A stretch of DNA of 12,396 bases from CAZGXI01 sp964529715 (GTDB lineage Bacteria; Chloroflexota; Anaerolineae; Aggregatilineales; Ch27): positions 1 through 12,396 of the forward strand of contig CAZGXI010000063.1 of the NCBI GenBank assembly GCA_964529715.1. Reading direction: 5' to 3'. Made by a program: the position numbers and the translations under genes. Positions 6,271 to 12,396 of this stretch are shown here, one piece after another. The notes under the pieces were generated by a model. The model was not told the origin of the DNA. It saw only the letters and a list, made by a program, of their open reading frames with translations, and made no database searches. The number at the start of each line of letters is the position of its first letter. Within the stretch, counting starts at the first letter, position 1.

Positions 6271-7374
6271 ATGGTCGATCCTCGCCTGACCAAGCTGGCA
6301 AACGTGCTGGTCTATTACAGTGTGGCGATCCAGCCGCGCGAATGGACGCTGATCAACGCCGAACTCGTGGCCGCGCCGCTGGCCCGCGAGGTGTACCGCG
6401 CCGTGCTGCGCGCGGGCGGCTTCCCCTTGATGATGTACAACGACGAAGAACTGAGCGAGATCGGCGCGAAGGAATCCAGCGACGAGCAGTTGACCTATGT
6501 CTCGCCTGTCGAAAAGCTGATTTACGACGAAATCGACGCCATGATCAGCCTGCGCGCCACCAACAACACGCGCATGTTGAACAACATCGACCCGGCCATC
6601 CTGGCAAAGCGCCAGGCAGCCCGCCGCGACCTGATGGCAACCTACATGCGCCGCAGCGCCGAGGGCAGCCTTAAGTGGACGCTGACCCAGTATCCCACCC
6701 AGGCCAGCGCCCAGGAAGCCGAGATGAGCCTGAGCGAATACGCCGACTTTGTGTTCGGCGCGACCTACGCCGACCGCGACGACCCGGTAGCCGAGTGGCG
6801 CAAGGTGTCGGCCATGCAGCAGCGCATGGTGGACTGGCTCAAAGGCAAGCGGCACGTCACGGTCAAGAGCGCCAACTGCGACCTGACGCTTTCGATTGCG
6901 GACCGCGTCTTCCTCAACGCCGACGGCCAGAAAAACATGCCCGATGGCGAAATCTTCACCGGCCCGGTGGAGGATTCGGTCAACGGCTGGGTGCGCTTCA
7001 CCTTCCCGGCCATTTACCAGGGCCGCGCCGTCGAAGGCGTGGAACTGCGCTTCGAGCAGGGCAAGGTCGTCGAGGCGAAAGCGGCCAAGAACGAGGCCTT
7101 CCTGCTCAGCCAGTTGGACATCGACCCCGGCGCGCGTTACGTGGGTGAATTCGCCATCGGCACGAACTTCGGCATCCAGAAGTTCACCGGCAACATCCTG
7201 TTCGACGAGAAGATCGGCGGCACCTTCCACATGGCGCTGGGCCGCAGCTATCCCGAAACAGGCGGCAAGAACCAGTCCGCCATCCATTGGGACATGATCT
7301 GCGACATGCGCGCCGGCGGCGAAATCCACGTGGACGGGGTGTTGTTCTACAAAGACGGGCAGTTCGTGGTGTAG
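6271..7374 (+). CDS. M29-family metallo-aminopeptidase (paralog 2)
   Basis: A second 367-residue M29 aminopeptidase that aligns with paralog 1 without gaps. All proposed metal ligands are kept at the same positions: E227 (GEIFTG), E293 (VGEFAIG), H320 (HMALG), H339 and D341 (HWD), and Y327 (YPET). Identity by hand count is about 62% over residues 1-180 and about 81% over 181-367, so the N-terminal domain, which shapes substrate entry in this family, has diverged more. The start is ATG 6271, preceded by AAGGAG (6255-6260). It has its own promoter and its own duplicated terminator; the TAG stop lies inside the first terminator stem. Both copies look intact, so divergence in peptide preference or expression is more likely than decay of one copy. 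Confidence 0.91.
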   Translation: MVDPRLTKLANVLVYYSVAIQPREWTLINAELVAAPLAREVYRAVLRAGGFPLMMYNDEELSEIGAKESSDEQLTYVSPVEKLIYDEIDAMISLRATNNTRMLNNIDPAILAKRQAARRDLMATYMRRSAEGSLKWTLTQYPTQASAQEAEMSLSEYADFVFGATYADRDDPVAEWRKVSAMQQRMVDWLKGKRHVTVKSANCDLTLSIADRVFLNADGQKNMPDGEIFTGPVEDSVNGWVRFTFPAIYQGRAVEGVELRFEQGKVVEAKAAKNEAFLLSQLDIDPGARYVGEFAIGTNFGIQKFTGNILFDEKIGGTFHMALGRSYPETGGKNQSAIHWDMICDMRAGGEIHVDGVLFYKDGQFVV

Positions 7375-7400
7375 CCCTGCGGCGCTGCACCTGTTTTTTT
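7368..7400 (+). terminator. Intrinsic terminator 1 of aminopeptidase 2 (overlaps stop codon)
   Basis: GGTGTAG (7368-7374) pairs with CTGCACC (7385-7391) through seven pairs including one T-G wobble. The ten-base loop can close further as CC-GG. A TG and seven T follow (7394-7400). The TAG stop codon (7372-7374) is part of the stem, so a terminating ribosome would cover it, and folding should depend on ribosome release. Confidence 0.75.
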
Positions 7401-7403
7401 CGT

Positions 7404-7434
7404 GGTGTAGCCCTGCGGCGCTGCACCTGTTTTT
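7404..7434 (+). terminator. Intrinsic terminator 2 (duplicate copy)
   Basis: The second copy of the same hairpin, GGTGTAG (7404-7410) with CTGCACC (7421-7427), is followed by TG and five T (7430-7434). Unlike copy 1 it lies fully outside the coding region, so it can fold without interference from translating ribosomes and may act as a backup. Confidence 0.72.
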
Positions 7435-7443
7435 CTTTGGCAA

Positions 7444-7473
7444 CAGGGGCGCGGTGTGCGCGCCCCTGCCTTT
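7444..7473. terminator. Strong hairpin between convergent genes
   Basis: CAGGGGCGCG (7444-7453) and CGCGCCCCTG (7459-7468) form a perfect ten-base stem with a GTGTG loop. On the plus strand it is followed by CCTTT; on the minus strand by TTG and, further on, an A-rich stretch. The T tracts are weak both ways. Its place between the convergent aminopeptidase 2 and receiver genes supports a shared terminator role. Confidence 0.6.
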
Positions 7474-7485
7474 CTCCCACGAATC

Positions 7486-7902
7486 TCAGTCCAGCCGCAG
7501 TTTGCCCCAGGGCCACAAAAGCGCCTGCATGGACGTTTCCAGCAGACGCAGGTTGAGCGGAAGCTGCAAGATCGCCACACGGCCCGGAATCTCCTGCCCG
7601 GCAAAGTCCGCCATATGCTGCCCCTCGACCAGGATCAGCAGCGGAGTCATTGCCAGGCGGTTGTCGCCCGGCTGCGTATGCTGCAATTCAAGCCAGTAGC
7701 GCCCATCGACTCCCCGCTCCGGGTGATCGACGGCGATGATCAGGTCAGGATGATCGCGCAGGGCCGTGTCCAGGGCATCTTCCAGGGTAGAAACGCTCGT
7801 CACACTGTACCCGCGCGCGATGATGGCATCTCCGATGAAGTCCAGCGCGTAAGGATTATTTTCCAGTTTGAGGATGCGGCCTTTGGTCGCCTTTTTAGCC
7901 AT
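7486..7902 (-). CDS. Small degenerate response-regulator receiver-like protein
   Basis: A 138-residue single-domain protein with the alternating beta/alpha pattern of a CheY-like receiver. ILKLENNP (10-17) sits where the acidic pocket normally is, keeping one acid (E14). PDLIIAVD (52-59) gives D59 at the phospho-acceptor place, followed by GVDG, the usual xxDG turn. The Thr/Ser position in LILVEG is Val, and the invariant Lys before Pro is Leu (L114 in ILQLP). Two of the residues needed for phosphoryl switching are therefore missing, and it may be a pseudo-receiver that works by binding partners. It has no output domain. The start is ATG 7902, with only a distant GAAGG upstream. It is downstream of, and on the same strand as, the GT39-like gene, but has its own promoter. 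The family assignment is by fold pattern. Confidence 0.72.
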   Translation of the reverse strand: MAKKATKGRILKLENNPYALDFIGDAIIARGYSVTSVSTLEDALDTALRDHPDLIIAVDHPERGVDGRYWLELQHTQPGDNRLAMTPLLILVEGQHMADFAGQEIPGRVAILQLPLNLRLLETSMQALLWPWGKLRLD

Positions 7903-7948
7903 TGTGCATTGGCCCGGCCTTCAAAAGAAGTGTTTTTCTCCCCTGCGT

Positions 7949-7977
7949 ACTTTACCCACGCCGGGGCCGCCGGACAA
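7949..7977 (-). promoter_or_regulatory. Predicted promoter of the receiver-like gene
   Basis: Read on the minus strand, TTGTCC (7977-7972) and TAAAGT (7954-7949) are separated by exactly 17 bases. The start site would be near 7942, giving a leader of about 40 bases before ATG 7902. It lies in the 106-base gap after the glycosyltransferase stop. Confidence 0.45.
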
Positions 7978-8008
7978 GGGCCTCGCTCCCGATCTGGGGA
8001 AGGGACAC

Positions 8009-9538
8009 TCATTCCCGCCAGGTCAGGTGGTTGTCCGGTGGCAGATAAAGCACCTGTCGCCCCGGCAGCCGCGCCAGGATCGCTTCGCGTTCGCCCTGCC
8101 AGCCGCGATCCCGCGCCGCGACGACGTCACTGTCTAGGTAGGGGCTGGTGAGGGCCATGTAGGTTCCCCATTCCCGCCAGGAACGCGGCTGCTCGCCCGT
8201 CACCAGGATCAGCACCGGGCGGCCATCGCGCAGCACCCGCAGCGCCGCGATGTCATCTTGCCCGATGTCGTTGAAGCGCCATAACACCCCCAGGCGGGCA
8301 GGCGTATAGCCGATCAGACTGGCAGCGATCAGGACAAGCAGGGCCGCATAAGCCAAACCGCGCGGGACGCGCCGCGCCAGCGCCGTGAACCCCGCCGCGC
8401 TGATCAGGGCCAGTCCCGGCAGGGCTTCAGAATAATAACGCGCGCTGTAGGTCTGTGCACCGACCCAATAGAACACGTGCGCGCCCACCAGCCCGGCAAA
8501 CGTCCCCAGCAATGCCCAAGCCCAGCGGTTGCGCCGTGCCGCGATCAACCCGACCGGCAACAAAATCCAGCTCAGCCCCTGGCCCAGCCACCAGCCGGTC
8601 TGCTGCTCCAGAACGCGATGCAGGTCGTCGCTCATCTGCCAGCCGAACAGGTCCGACGACCACAGCGCCAGGTCCGCCTTCGTGTTGCGGATGCCTTTTT
8701 CCGGCGTGTGGCCGCTGCGCCCACAGCATTCGCCAAAGCCGACCTGATCGTAGGGCCAGACCAGCGTATACAGGTTGGTCGTGGGGCTGCCGGTAGCGGC
8801 GGCGTTGAACAGAGGCGTCATGGCAGCAGTCAGCGCCGCCGCCGCGCCGAACGCCAGCAACGGACGCCAACCCCGTCGCCACCACGCCTTTACCCCGCGC
8901 CACAACACCGTCCCGGCCAGGCCCAGCGCAAACGGCAAGGCTACACCGACGGCGGTCAGGGGACGGGTGTTAAACAACATCCCCAGCGCGGCCCCGGCAG
9001 CCGCCGCCCATGCTGCCCGCCCTGTGCGCTCCACCTTCCACAACGCATAGACGAACACCACGCCCCAGAACAGCGCCGCCGTATGCCCCATCAGCGAGCC
9101 GGACAACAGCAGGAACATCGGCGAGATGGCCGTCAGCGCAGCGGCGATCAGGCCCGTTTCTGCGTCGAAGATGGCGCGGCCCAGGCGATAGATCAACGCG
9201 ACGGAGAGCGCCGCCAGGAAAGCGTTGCTCACCCAGGGCTGGCCCAAGAGCACCCCCACAGCCAACAGCAGCGGCCAGCCGGGGGGATACTTGCCGAAGC
9301 GTCTGCCCCCGTAATCCACCACAAACGGCTGCCAGTAAGCGCGGTGCGGTTCGGGCGAGTCGATCACCATCTGCCCCCCGGCAAACACCCGCGCCTGGAA
9401 CAGGTAGGCGACCTCGTCTTCCAGATGCGGCAGGCGCTCGAACGGGCTGCGGCTGGCAGCAGCGGTCAGGCCGAACGCGGCGAAGGCGATCAGCAAGGCC
9501 AGAACTTCGGTAAGTTTACGGACGTTAGCGGGCTTCAT
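8009..9538 (-). CDS. GT39-like polytopic membrane glycosyltransferase (second copy type)
   Basis: A 509-residue membrane protein with about ten or more helices and a soluble C-terminal part. After helix 1 comes HLEDEVAYLFQA with D41-E42, the acidic motif of the first outer loop in GT-C/family 39 enzymes, then KYPPGWPLLL near 83-92, the second typical motif. RYYSEALPGLALI near the last helices is also common in this group. It shares layout with the gene at 4616 but little direct sequence, so it is not a recent duplicate. A sugar transfer from a polyprenyl-phosphate donor is inferred; the acceptor is unknown. I use ATG 9538: the frame is open to an ATG at 9643, but those 35 extra residues look non-coding and overlap the promoters here. 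It has no Shine-Dalgarno and its -10 box sits eight bases upstream, so the mRNA is probably leaderless. Confidence 0.85.
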   Translation of the reverse strand: MKPANVRKLTEVLALLIAFAAFGLTAAASRSPFERLPHLEDEVAYLFQARVFAGGQMVIDSPEPHRAYWQPFVVDYGGRRFGKYPPGWPLLLAVGVLLGQPWVSNAFLAALSVALIYRLGRAIFDAETGLIAAALTAISPMFLLLSGSLMGHTAALFWGVVFVYALWKVERTGRAAWAAAAGAALGMLFNTRPLTAVGVALPFALGLAGTVLWRGVKAWWRRGWRPLLAFGAAAALTAAMTPLFNAAATGSPTTNLYTLVWPYDQVGFGECCGRSGHTPEKGIRNTKADLALWSSDLFGWQMSDDLHRVLEQQTGWWLGQGLSWILLPVGLIAARRNRWAWALLGTFAGLVGAHVFYWVGAQTYSARYYSEALPGLALISAAGFTALARRVPRGLAYAALLVLIAASLIGYTPARLGVLWRFNDIGQDDIAALRVLRDGRPVLILVTGEQPRSWREWGTYMALTSPYLDSDVVAARDRGWQGEREAILARLPGRQVLYLPPDNHLTWRE

Positions 9539-9546
9539 ATGAGCGG

Positions 9547-9575
9547 ATGATACCAGTTTCAGCCATAGGCAGCAA
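9547..9575 (-). promoter_or_regulatory. Predicted promoter giving a leaderless glycosyltransferase mRNA
   Basis: On the minus strand, TTGCTG (9575-9570) and TATCAT (9552-9547) are 17 bases apart, and TGG just before TATCAT makes an extended -10. Only eight bases separate the -10 box from the ATG at 9538, so transcription should begin at or within a base or two of the start codon. Confidence 0.55.
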
Positions 9576-9614
9576 TAAGCGTCCCCACCTCCTGGCCCGT
9601 CGCCGACCTCGCCC

Positions 9615-9643
9615 TTGTCGGGGACGGACGGATACGGTAACAT
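9615..9643 (+). promoter_or_regulatory. Predicted promoter of the rplI operon
   Basis: TTGTCG (9615-9620) and TAACAT (9638-9643) are separated by 17 bases. The start site would be near 9650, about 33 bases before the rplI ATG. It sits back to back with the divergent glycosyltransferase promoter. Confidence 0.45.
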
Positions 9644-9682
9644 AGCACCGCAATATCACGTTATGGAAGGAAACCGGCAACG

Positions 9683-10279
9683 ATGAAAGTCATTCTCAAG
9701 GCCGACGTGTATAAGCACGGCGTCGCGGGGGAAGTGGTCACGGTGGCCGACGGCTTCGCCCGCAACTATCTGATCCCGCGCGGGCTGGCCGTCAAGGCGA
9801 CGCCGGGCGAGCTTAAACAGAACGCCAAACTGCACGAAACGGTCAAGCTGCGCAAGGCCGCGCTGGAAAACCAGCTCAACGAACTGGCCCGCCAAATTGA
9901 TGGCACCGAACTGGTCTTTGGCCGTCGGGCGGGCGCGAACGGCAAACTGTACGGCTCGGTGACGACGGCAGAGATCGCGGAAGAACTCAACCGCGTGACC
10001 GGCGTGGACATCAACCGCCGCCGCATCAGCCAGGTTCCGCTGCGCGAACTGGGCCATCACGAAGTCCCGGTGCGCCTGGGCAGCGAGATCACGCCCATCC
10101 TGAACATCATTATCGTGCGCGAAGACGAACTGAAGGAATTCCTGGCCGCCCGCGCCGCCAAGCCTGAGGCTGTCCCCGACCAGGCCGACACGCCTCCAGA
10201 AATGGCTGGGGAGCGCATTGTAGAACTGATCCAGGAGGCCGAGGCCAATACCCGCAGCCTGGAAGCGGGTGAACGCTGA
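9683..10279 (+). CDS. rplI: 50S ribosomal protein L9 with C-terminal extension
   Basis: A 198-residue L9, which binds 23S rRNA near the L1 stalk and helps limit frameshifting. The N-terminal rRNA-binding domain is clear: MKVILKADVYKHGVAGEVVTV, then GFARNYLIPRGLA (24-36). A charged helix (about 42-75) joins it to the C-terminal domain, with GKLYGSVTTAEIAEEL (87-102) and the RLGSEI/ILNIIIV strands up to about 146. Most L9 proteins end near residue 150. Here about 48 more acidic residues follow, rich in Ala, Pro and Glu. The start ATG 9683 is preceded by GGAAGG (9665-9670), with a rather long 12-base spacing. It heads an apparent operon with the zinc-ribbon gene, rodZ and rimO. Confidence 0.97.
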   Translation: MKVILKADVYKHGVAGEVVTVADGFARNYLIPRGLAVKATPGELKQNAKLHETVKLRKAALENQLNELARQIDGTELVFGRRAGANGKLYGSVTTAEIAEELNRVTGVDINRRRISQVPLRELGHHEVPVRLGSEITPILNIIIVREDELKEFLAARAAKPEAVPDQADTPPEMAGERIVELIQEAEANTRSLEAGER

Positions 10280-10292
10280 CGCCACAAGGCTG

Positions 10293-10592
10293 ATGACCAT
10301 CAATTCCGAGCTTGACCACGACACGCTGATCCAACGTCTGATCGAGACCGTGCGCTGCATGGAATGTAAAAGCGCCTATGCAGCGCAGGATGTTTACGTG
10401 GTATCCCAGGACGAGGGTAGCTGGACTCTGGTCGCCGTCTGCGCGGTCTGTGGGGCCGAGAGCGTCGTGATGGCCTACCTGGACGAATCGGACAACGACG
10501 AACTGGCCCCGCCTGACGAAGCCGAACTGGCTGCGTGGAAGTGCTTCTTGGGATCGTTCAACGGCGACCTGCGCGATCTGCTCCGGTGCTGA
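10293..10592 (+). CDS. Small zinc-ribbon-like protein with two CxxC motifs
   Basis: A 99-residue soluble protein that I do not recognise as a named family. It has CMEC (residues 22-25) and CAVC (50-53) separated by 24 residues, a spacing that fits a zinc ribbon binding one zinc with four Cys. Between them, DVYVVSQDEGSWTLVAV looks like two beta strands. The C-terminal part is acidic (ESDNDELAPPDEAE). I chose ATG 10293, which lies 13 bases after the rplI stop; AAGG (10286-10289) is close upstream. An in-frame GTG at 10269, overlapping rplI, would add eight residues and is a fair alternative. Its place between rplI and rodZ suggests co-expression with translation and cell-shape genes, but no function can be claimed. 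Confidence 0.78.
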   Translation: MTINSELDHDTLIQRLIETVRCMECKSAYAAQDVYVVSQDEGSWTLVAVCAVCGAESVVMAYLDESDNDELAPPDEAELAAWKCFLGSFNGDLRDLLRC

Positions 10593-10637
10593 ACGCGCCG
10601 GGCACATTCTCCAGGCACACAACAGGCAAAGGCCGCA

Positions 10638-11834
10638 GTGGACGCCGAACGACTGGGACAGCAGTTGCGCGCCGCGCGTGAAGCCCAGGACTTGACCCTG
10701 GATGAGGTGGCGCAGGTCACACGCATCCGCGCGAAATTTCTGACCGCGTTCGAGACGGGCCATTACGAAGACCTGCCCGGCGTGGTGCAGGCACGCGGTT
10801 TTTTGCGCAATTATGCGCGCTTCCTACGTCTGGACGAAGAGGCGACCGTTGCCCTGTTCGACCGGGCGCTGGCTTCTTCGACAACCCGTCCCCAGTGGAA
10901 GCCACGCGGCGAGCCAACCCGCCCGGTGTCGCCTGCCGTGCCGCTGGTGGTTGAGCCACCTCCTGATGAAGGCGAACCACAAATCGCCCACAGTAGTGTG
11001 TCGCGTGGCCGAGGCCGGCGACTGGCTGTGCTGGTGGGCATCCTGGCCGGGATCGTCGCGCTGGTAGTGGTGTGCGTGGTCGGCGCGCCGCTGGTCGAAC
11101 GAGTCCTGACCGAACAGGTTGGGCAGGACGAGCCGAACTTTCTGGACGTTTTGCCGACTGTGCCCTCGGTGACGCCCAGTTTCACCTTTATCCCTTCCGC
11201 TACGCCGCTCCCCGGCCAGCAAATCGCCATGCTCGGCCCGCCGATCACCGACCGTGTGGTGATCACCGCCGCCGCGATGCAGCGCACCTGGGTGCGGATC
11301 ATCGCCGACGGCGTCGTGGCCTTTGAGGGCTTGGTCGAGCCGGGCGAAACGCTGCGCTACGAAGCCGCCCAGACGCTTCGGCTACAGGTCAGTAACGGCG
11401 CGGGCCTAGATGTGGTTTTCAATAACCTGCCCCAGGGCGTTTTGGGGCTGCGCGGCCAGGCGGTAGACAGGACGTTCACCCCCGATCTGGCCCTCACGCC
11501 GACGGTTGCCCTGCCTCCAACAGCCACGCCAACCCCGCCGCCGCTGCCGGGTCTGGATAGCGGCGCAGTCACCGCGCTGCCCGTTCCTGGCGGGGACGTT
11601 TCGGGCGAGGCGACGCCAACGCCGCTCTTGCCGCCGGGTGTCGAGCCACCAACTGCCGCTCCTGGGGTGGACATACAGGCGCCGCCCGCGACGCCGACTC
11701 CTCTGATCGCCGCCACACCCACGCGCACCCCGACGCCGACCGTCACACCGAGCGTCACGCCCACGCCCTCGCCGACGGCCATTCTGCCGCCGCGCCTGAC
11801 GAGCACGCCAACGATCTCTGCTCAAAAACCGTAG
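10638..11834 (+). CDS. rodZ: RodZ-like HTH/membrane protein with Thr/Pro-rich tail
   Basis: A 398-residue single-pass protein. Residues 1-75 form a Cro/RodZ-type helix-turn-helix (GQQLRAAREAQDLTLDEV, then the typical KFLTAFETGHYEDLPG and ARGFLRNYARFL), which in RodZ contacts the MreB cytoskeleton rather than mainly DNA. A linker and basic RGRGRR lead to one membrane helix (129-151). Outside, residues about 205-282 match the RodZ C-terminal beta domain (DUF4115), with VRIIADGVVAFEGLVEPGET. A tail of about 115 residues rich in Thr-Pro repeats follows, unusual compared with E. coli RodZ and possibly spanning the cell wall. The start is GTG 10638, with AAAGG (10628-10632) five bases upstream. It lies 45 bases after the zinc-ribbon gene and 44 bases before rimO, matching an operon. 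Confidence 0.87.
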   Translation: MDAERLGQQLRAAREAQDLTLDEVAQVTRIRAKFLTAFETGHYEDLPGVVQARGFLRNYARFLRLDEEATVALFDRALASSTTRPQWKPRGEPTRPVSPAVPLVVEPPPDEGEPQIAHSSVSRGRGRRLAVLVGILAGIVALVVVCVVGAPLVERVLTEQVGQDEPNFLDVLPTVPSVTPSFTFIPSATPLPGQQIAMLGPPITDRVVITAAAMQRTWVRIIADGVVAFEGLVEPGETLRYEAAQTLRLQVSNGAGLDVVFNNLPQGVLGLRGQAVDRTFTPDLALTPTVALPPTATPTPPPLPGLDSGAVTALPVPGGDVSGEATPTPLLPPGVEPPTAAPGVDIQAPPATPTPLIAATPTRTPTPTVTPSVTPTPSPTAILPPRLTSTPTISAQKP

Positions 11835-11878
11835 GGGCAACTGCCCGGCCATCCCACAACACCCCGATAAGGACACTC

Positions 11879-12396
11879 ATGCCTCAACGACGCCACAACA
11901 CCTACTATCTGCTTAGCCTCGGCTGCGCCAAAAACACCGTGGATTCGCACGGCATGGCCCAACTGCTCGACGGCGCGGGCCTGCGCGGCGTGGATGATCC
12001 CCGCGCGGCGGAAGTGCTGATCGTCAATACCTGTGGCTTCATCGAGAGCGCCCGACGGGAATCCCTGGAGGCGCTGAACGAACTGGCAGCGTCCAGGCGA
12101 CCCGGCCAGATGCTCATCGCGGCGGGCTGTTTGTCGCAGCGGTACGGCGCGGCGCTGGTGAAGGACGTCCCCGGCCTGGACGGGATCATCGGCACACGGC
12201 GCTGGATGGACATCGTGGACCTGGTGCGGCGGCTGCGCGCTCACCCGCATCCCGAACCGCTCTACCACCTGCCGGACAGTGCAACGACAGTCGGCACGGA
12301 CGAACGTGGCATCCTGCGCGCCGCACCGCAAGGCGCCAGCGCCTACCTCAAGATCGCCGATGGCTGCCGCCGCCCGTGCGCTTTCTGCGCCATTCC
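11879..12396 (+). CDS. rimO: RimO, ribosomal protein S12 methylthiotransferase (3' end outside window)
   Basis: The first 172 codons of a radical-SAM methylthiotransferase, which adds a methylthio group to the conserved Asp of ribosomal protein S12. The N-terminal UPF0004 domain has its three cluster Cys: C16 in SLGCAKNTVDS, C52 in NTCGFIESARRES and C84 in AAGCLSQRY. The radical-SAM CxxxCxxC (C163, C167, C170, in DGCRRPCAFC) is just reached before the sequence ends. LGCxKNxVDS and NTCGFIxxAxxES favour RimO over the tRNA enzyme MiaB. The start is ATG 11879, five bases after AAGGA (11869-11873). Full-length RimO is about 440 residues, so more than half lies beyond 12396. Confidence 0.94.
   Translation, partial: MPQRRHNTYYLLSLGCAKNTVDSHGMAQLLDGAGLRGVDDPRAAEVLIVNTCGFIESARRESLEALNELAASRRPGQMLIAAGCLSQRYGAALVKDVPGLDGIIGTRRWMDIVDLVRRLRAHPHPEPLYHLPDSATTVGTDERGILRAAPQGASAYLKIADGCRRPCAFCAI

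Larger units (their letters stand above)
7363..7434 (+). repeat. Exact 36-bp head-to-tail duplication
   Basis: Unit 1 (7363-7398) and unit 2 (7399-7434) are identical over 36 bases with no spacer. Each unit runs from the last codons of aminopeptidase 2 (FVV, TAG) through the terminator stem to a run of five T. Unit 2 is therefore a non-coding copy of the gene's own 3' end. The break points sit at T-rich ends (GTTTTT joined to TTCG), which fits replication slippage. Confidence 0.95.

Noticed and set aside
6223..7443. 406-residue open frame on the minus strand
   Set aside because: Antisense to aminopeptidase 2. A similar antisense frame exists opposite paralog 1 (4015-4617), as expected from the shared codon pattern, and both lack a known domain.
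8477..9550. 357-residue open frame on the plus strand
   Set aside because: Antisense to the second glycosyltransferase, Gln/Arg/Pro-rich, with no domain. It is a GC-rich shadow frame.
9539..9643. Upstream ATG (9643) for the second glycosyltransferase
   Set aside because: The added 35 residues are not membrane- or signal-like, overlap the divergent rplI promoter, and lie upstream of a better promoter adjacent to ATG 9538.
10269..10292. GTG start for the zinc-ribbon gene overlapping rplI
   Set aside because: Possible by translational coupling, but ATG 10293 is a stronger codon and the added eight residues show no motif. Kept as an alternative in the gene entry.

Overview
The window looks like a chromosomal segment of a GC-rich, free-living bacterium, most likely Chloroflexota (Anaerolineae-like). 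That assignment is inferred from high-GC codon use, Thr/Pro-rich extracellular tails, a TIR/beta-propeller fusion, several family-39-type membrane glycosyltransferases and the rplI - rodZ - rimO order. No marker in the window proves it.

Layout. A 5'-truncated tRNA-Lys(CTT) with its own intrinsic terminator (1-103) opens the window. Facing it on the minus strand is a large gene (125-2659) that joins an N-terminal TIR domain, one membrane helix, an Ala-rich stalk and 14 tandem ~40-residue YVTN/NHL-like blades, which would make two seven-bladed propellers. Divergent from it is a small four-helix CopD-like membrane protein (2810-3271).

Next, on the plus strand, come two M29-type metallo-aminopeptidase paralogs of identical length (367 aa, about 72% identical by hand count, higher in the C-terminal half). 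They sandwich a GT39-like membrane glycosyltransferase. The second paralog ends in an exact 36-bp head-to-tail duplication of its own stop codon plus terminator, followed by a third, stronger hairpin. That hairpin separates it from two minus-strand genes: a small degenerate response-regulator receiver protein with its own promoter, and a second GT39-like protein whose promoter sits so close to its ATG that the mRNA should be leaderless.

The right end is an ordinary housekeeping run on the plus strand: rplI (ribosomal protein L9, with a C-terminal extension), a small two-CxxC zinc-ribbon protein, a RodZ-like HTH/membrane protein with a Thr/Pro tail, and the 5' part of rimO, cut by the window edge.

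How the genes work together. The right-hand genes form a plausible translation/cell-shape operon. The middle genes suggest peptide turnover and cell-envelope glycosylation, but no shared pathway is shown. The TIR-propeller protein is the only strong candidate for an unusual system: a possible single-protein transmembrane sensor with a cytoplasmic TIR (potential NADase) head. No CRISPR array, transposase, integrase or rRNA was seen.
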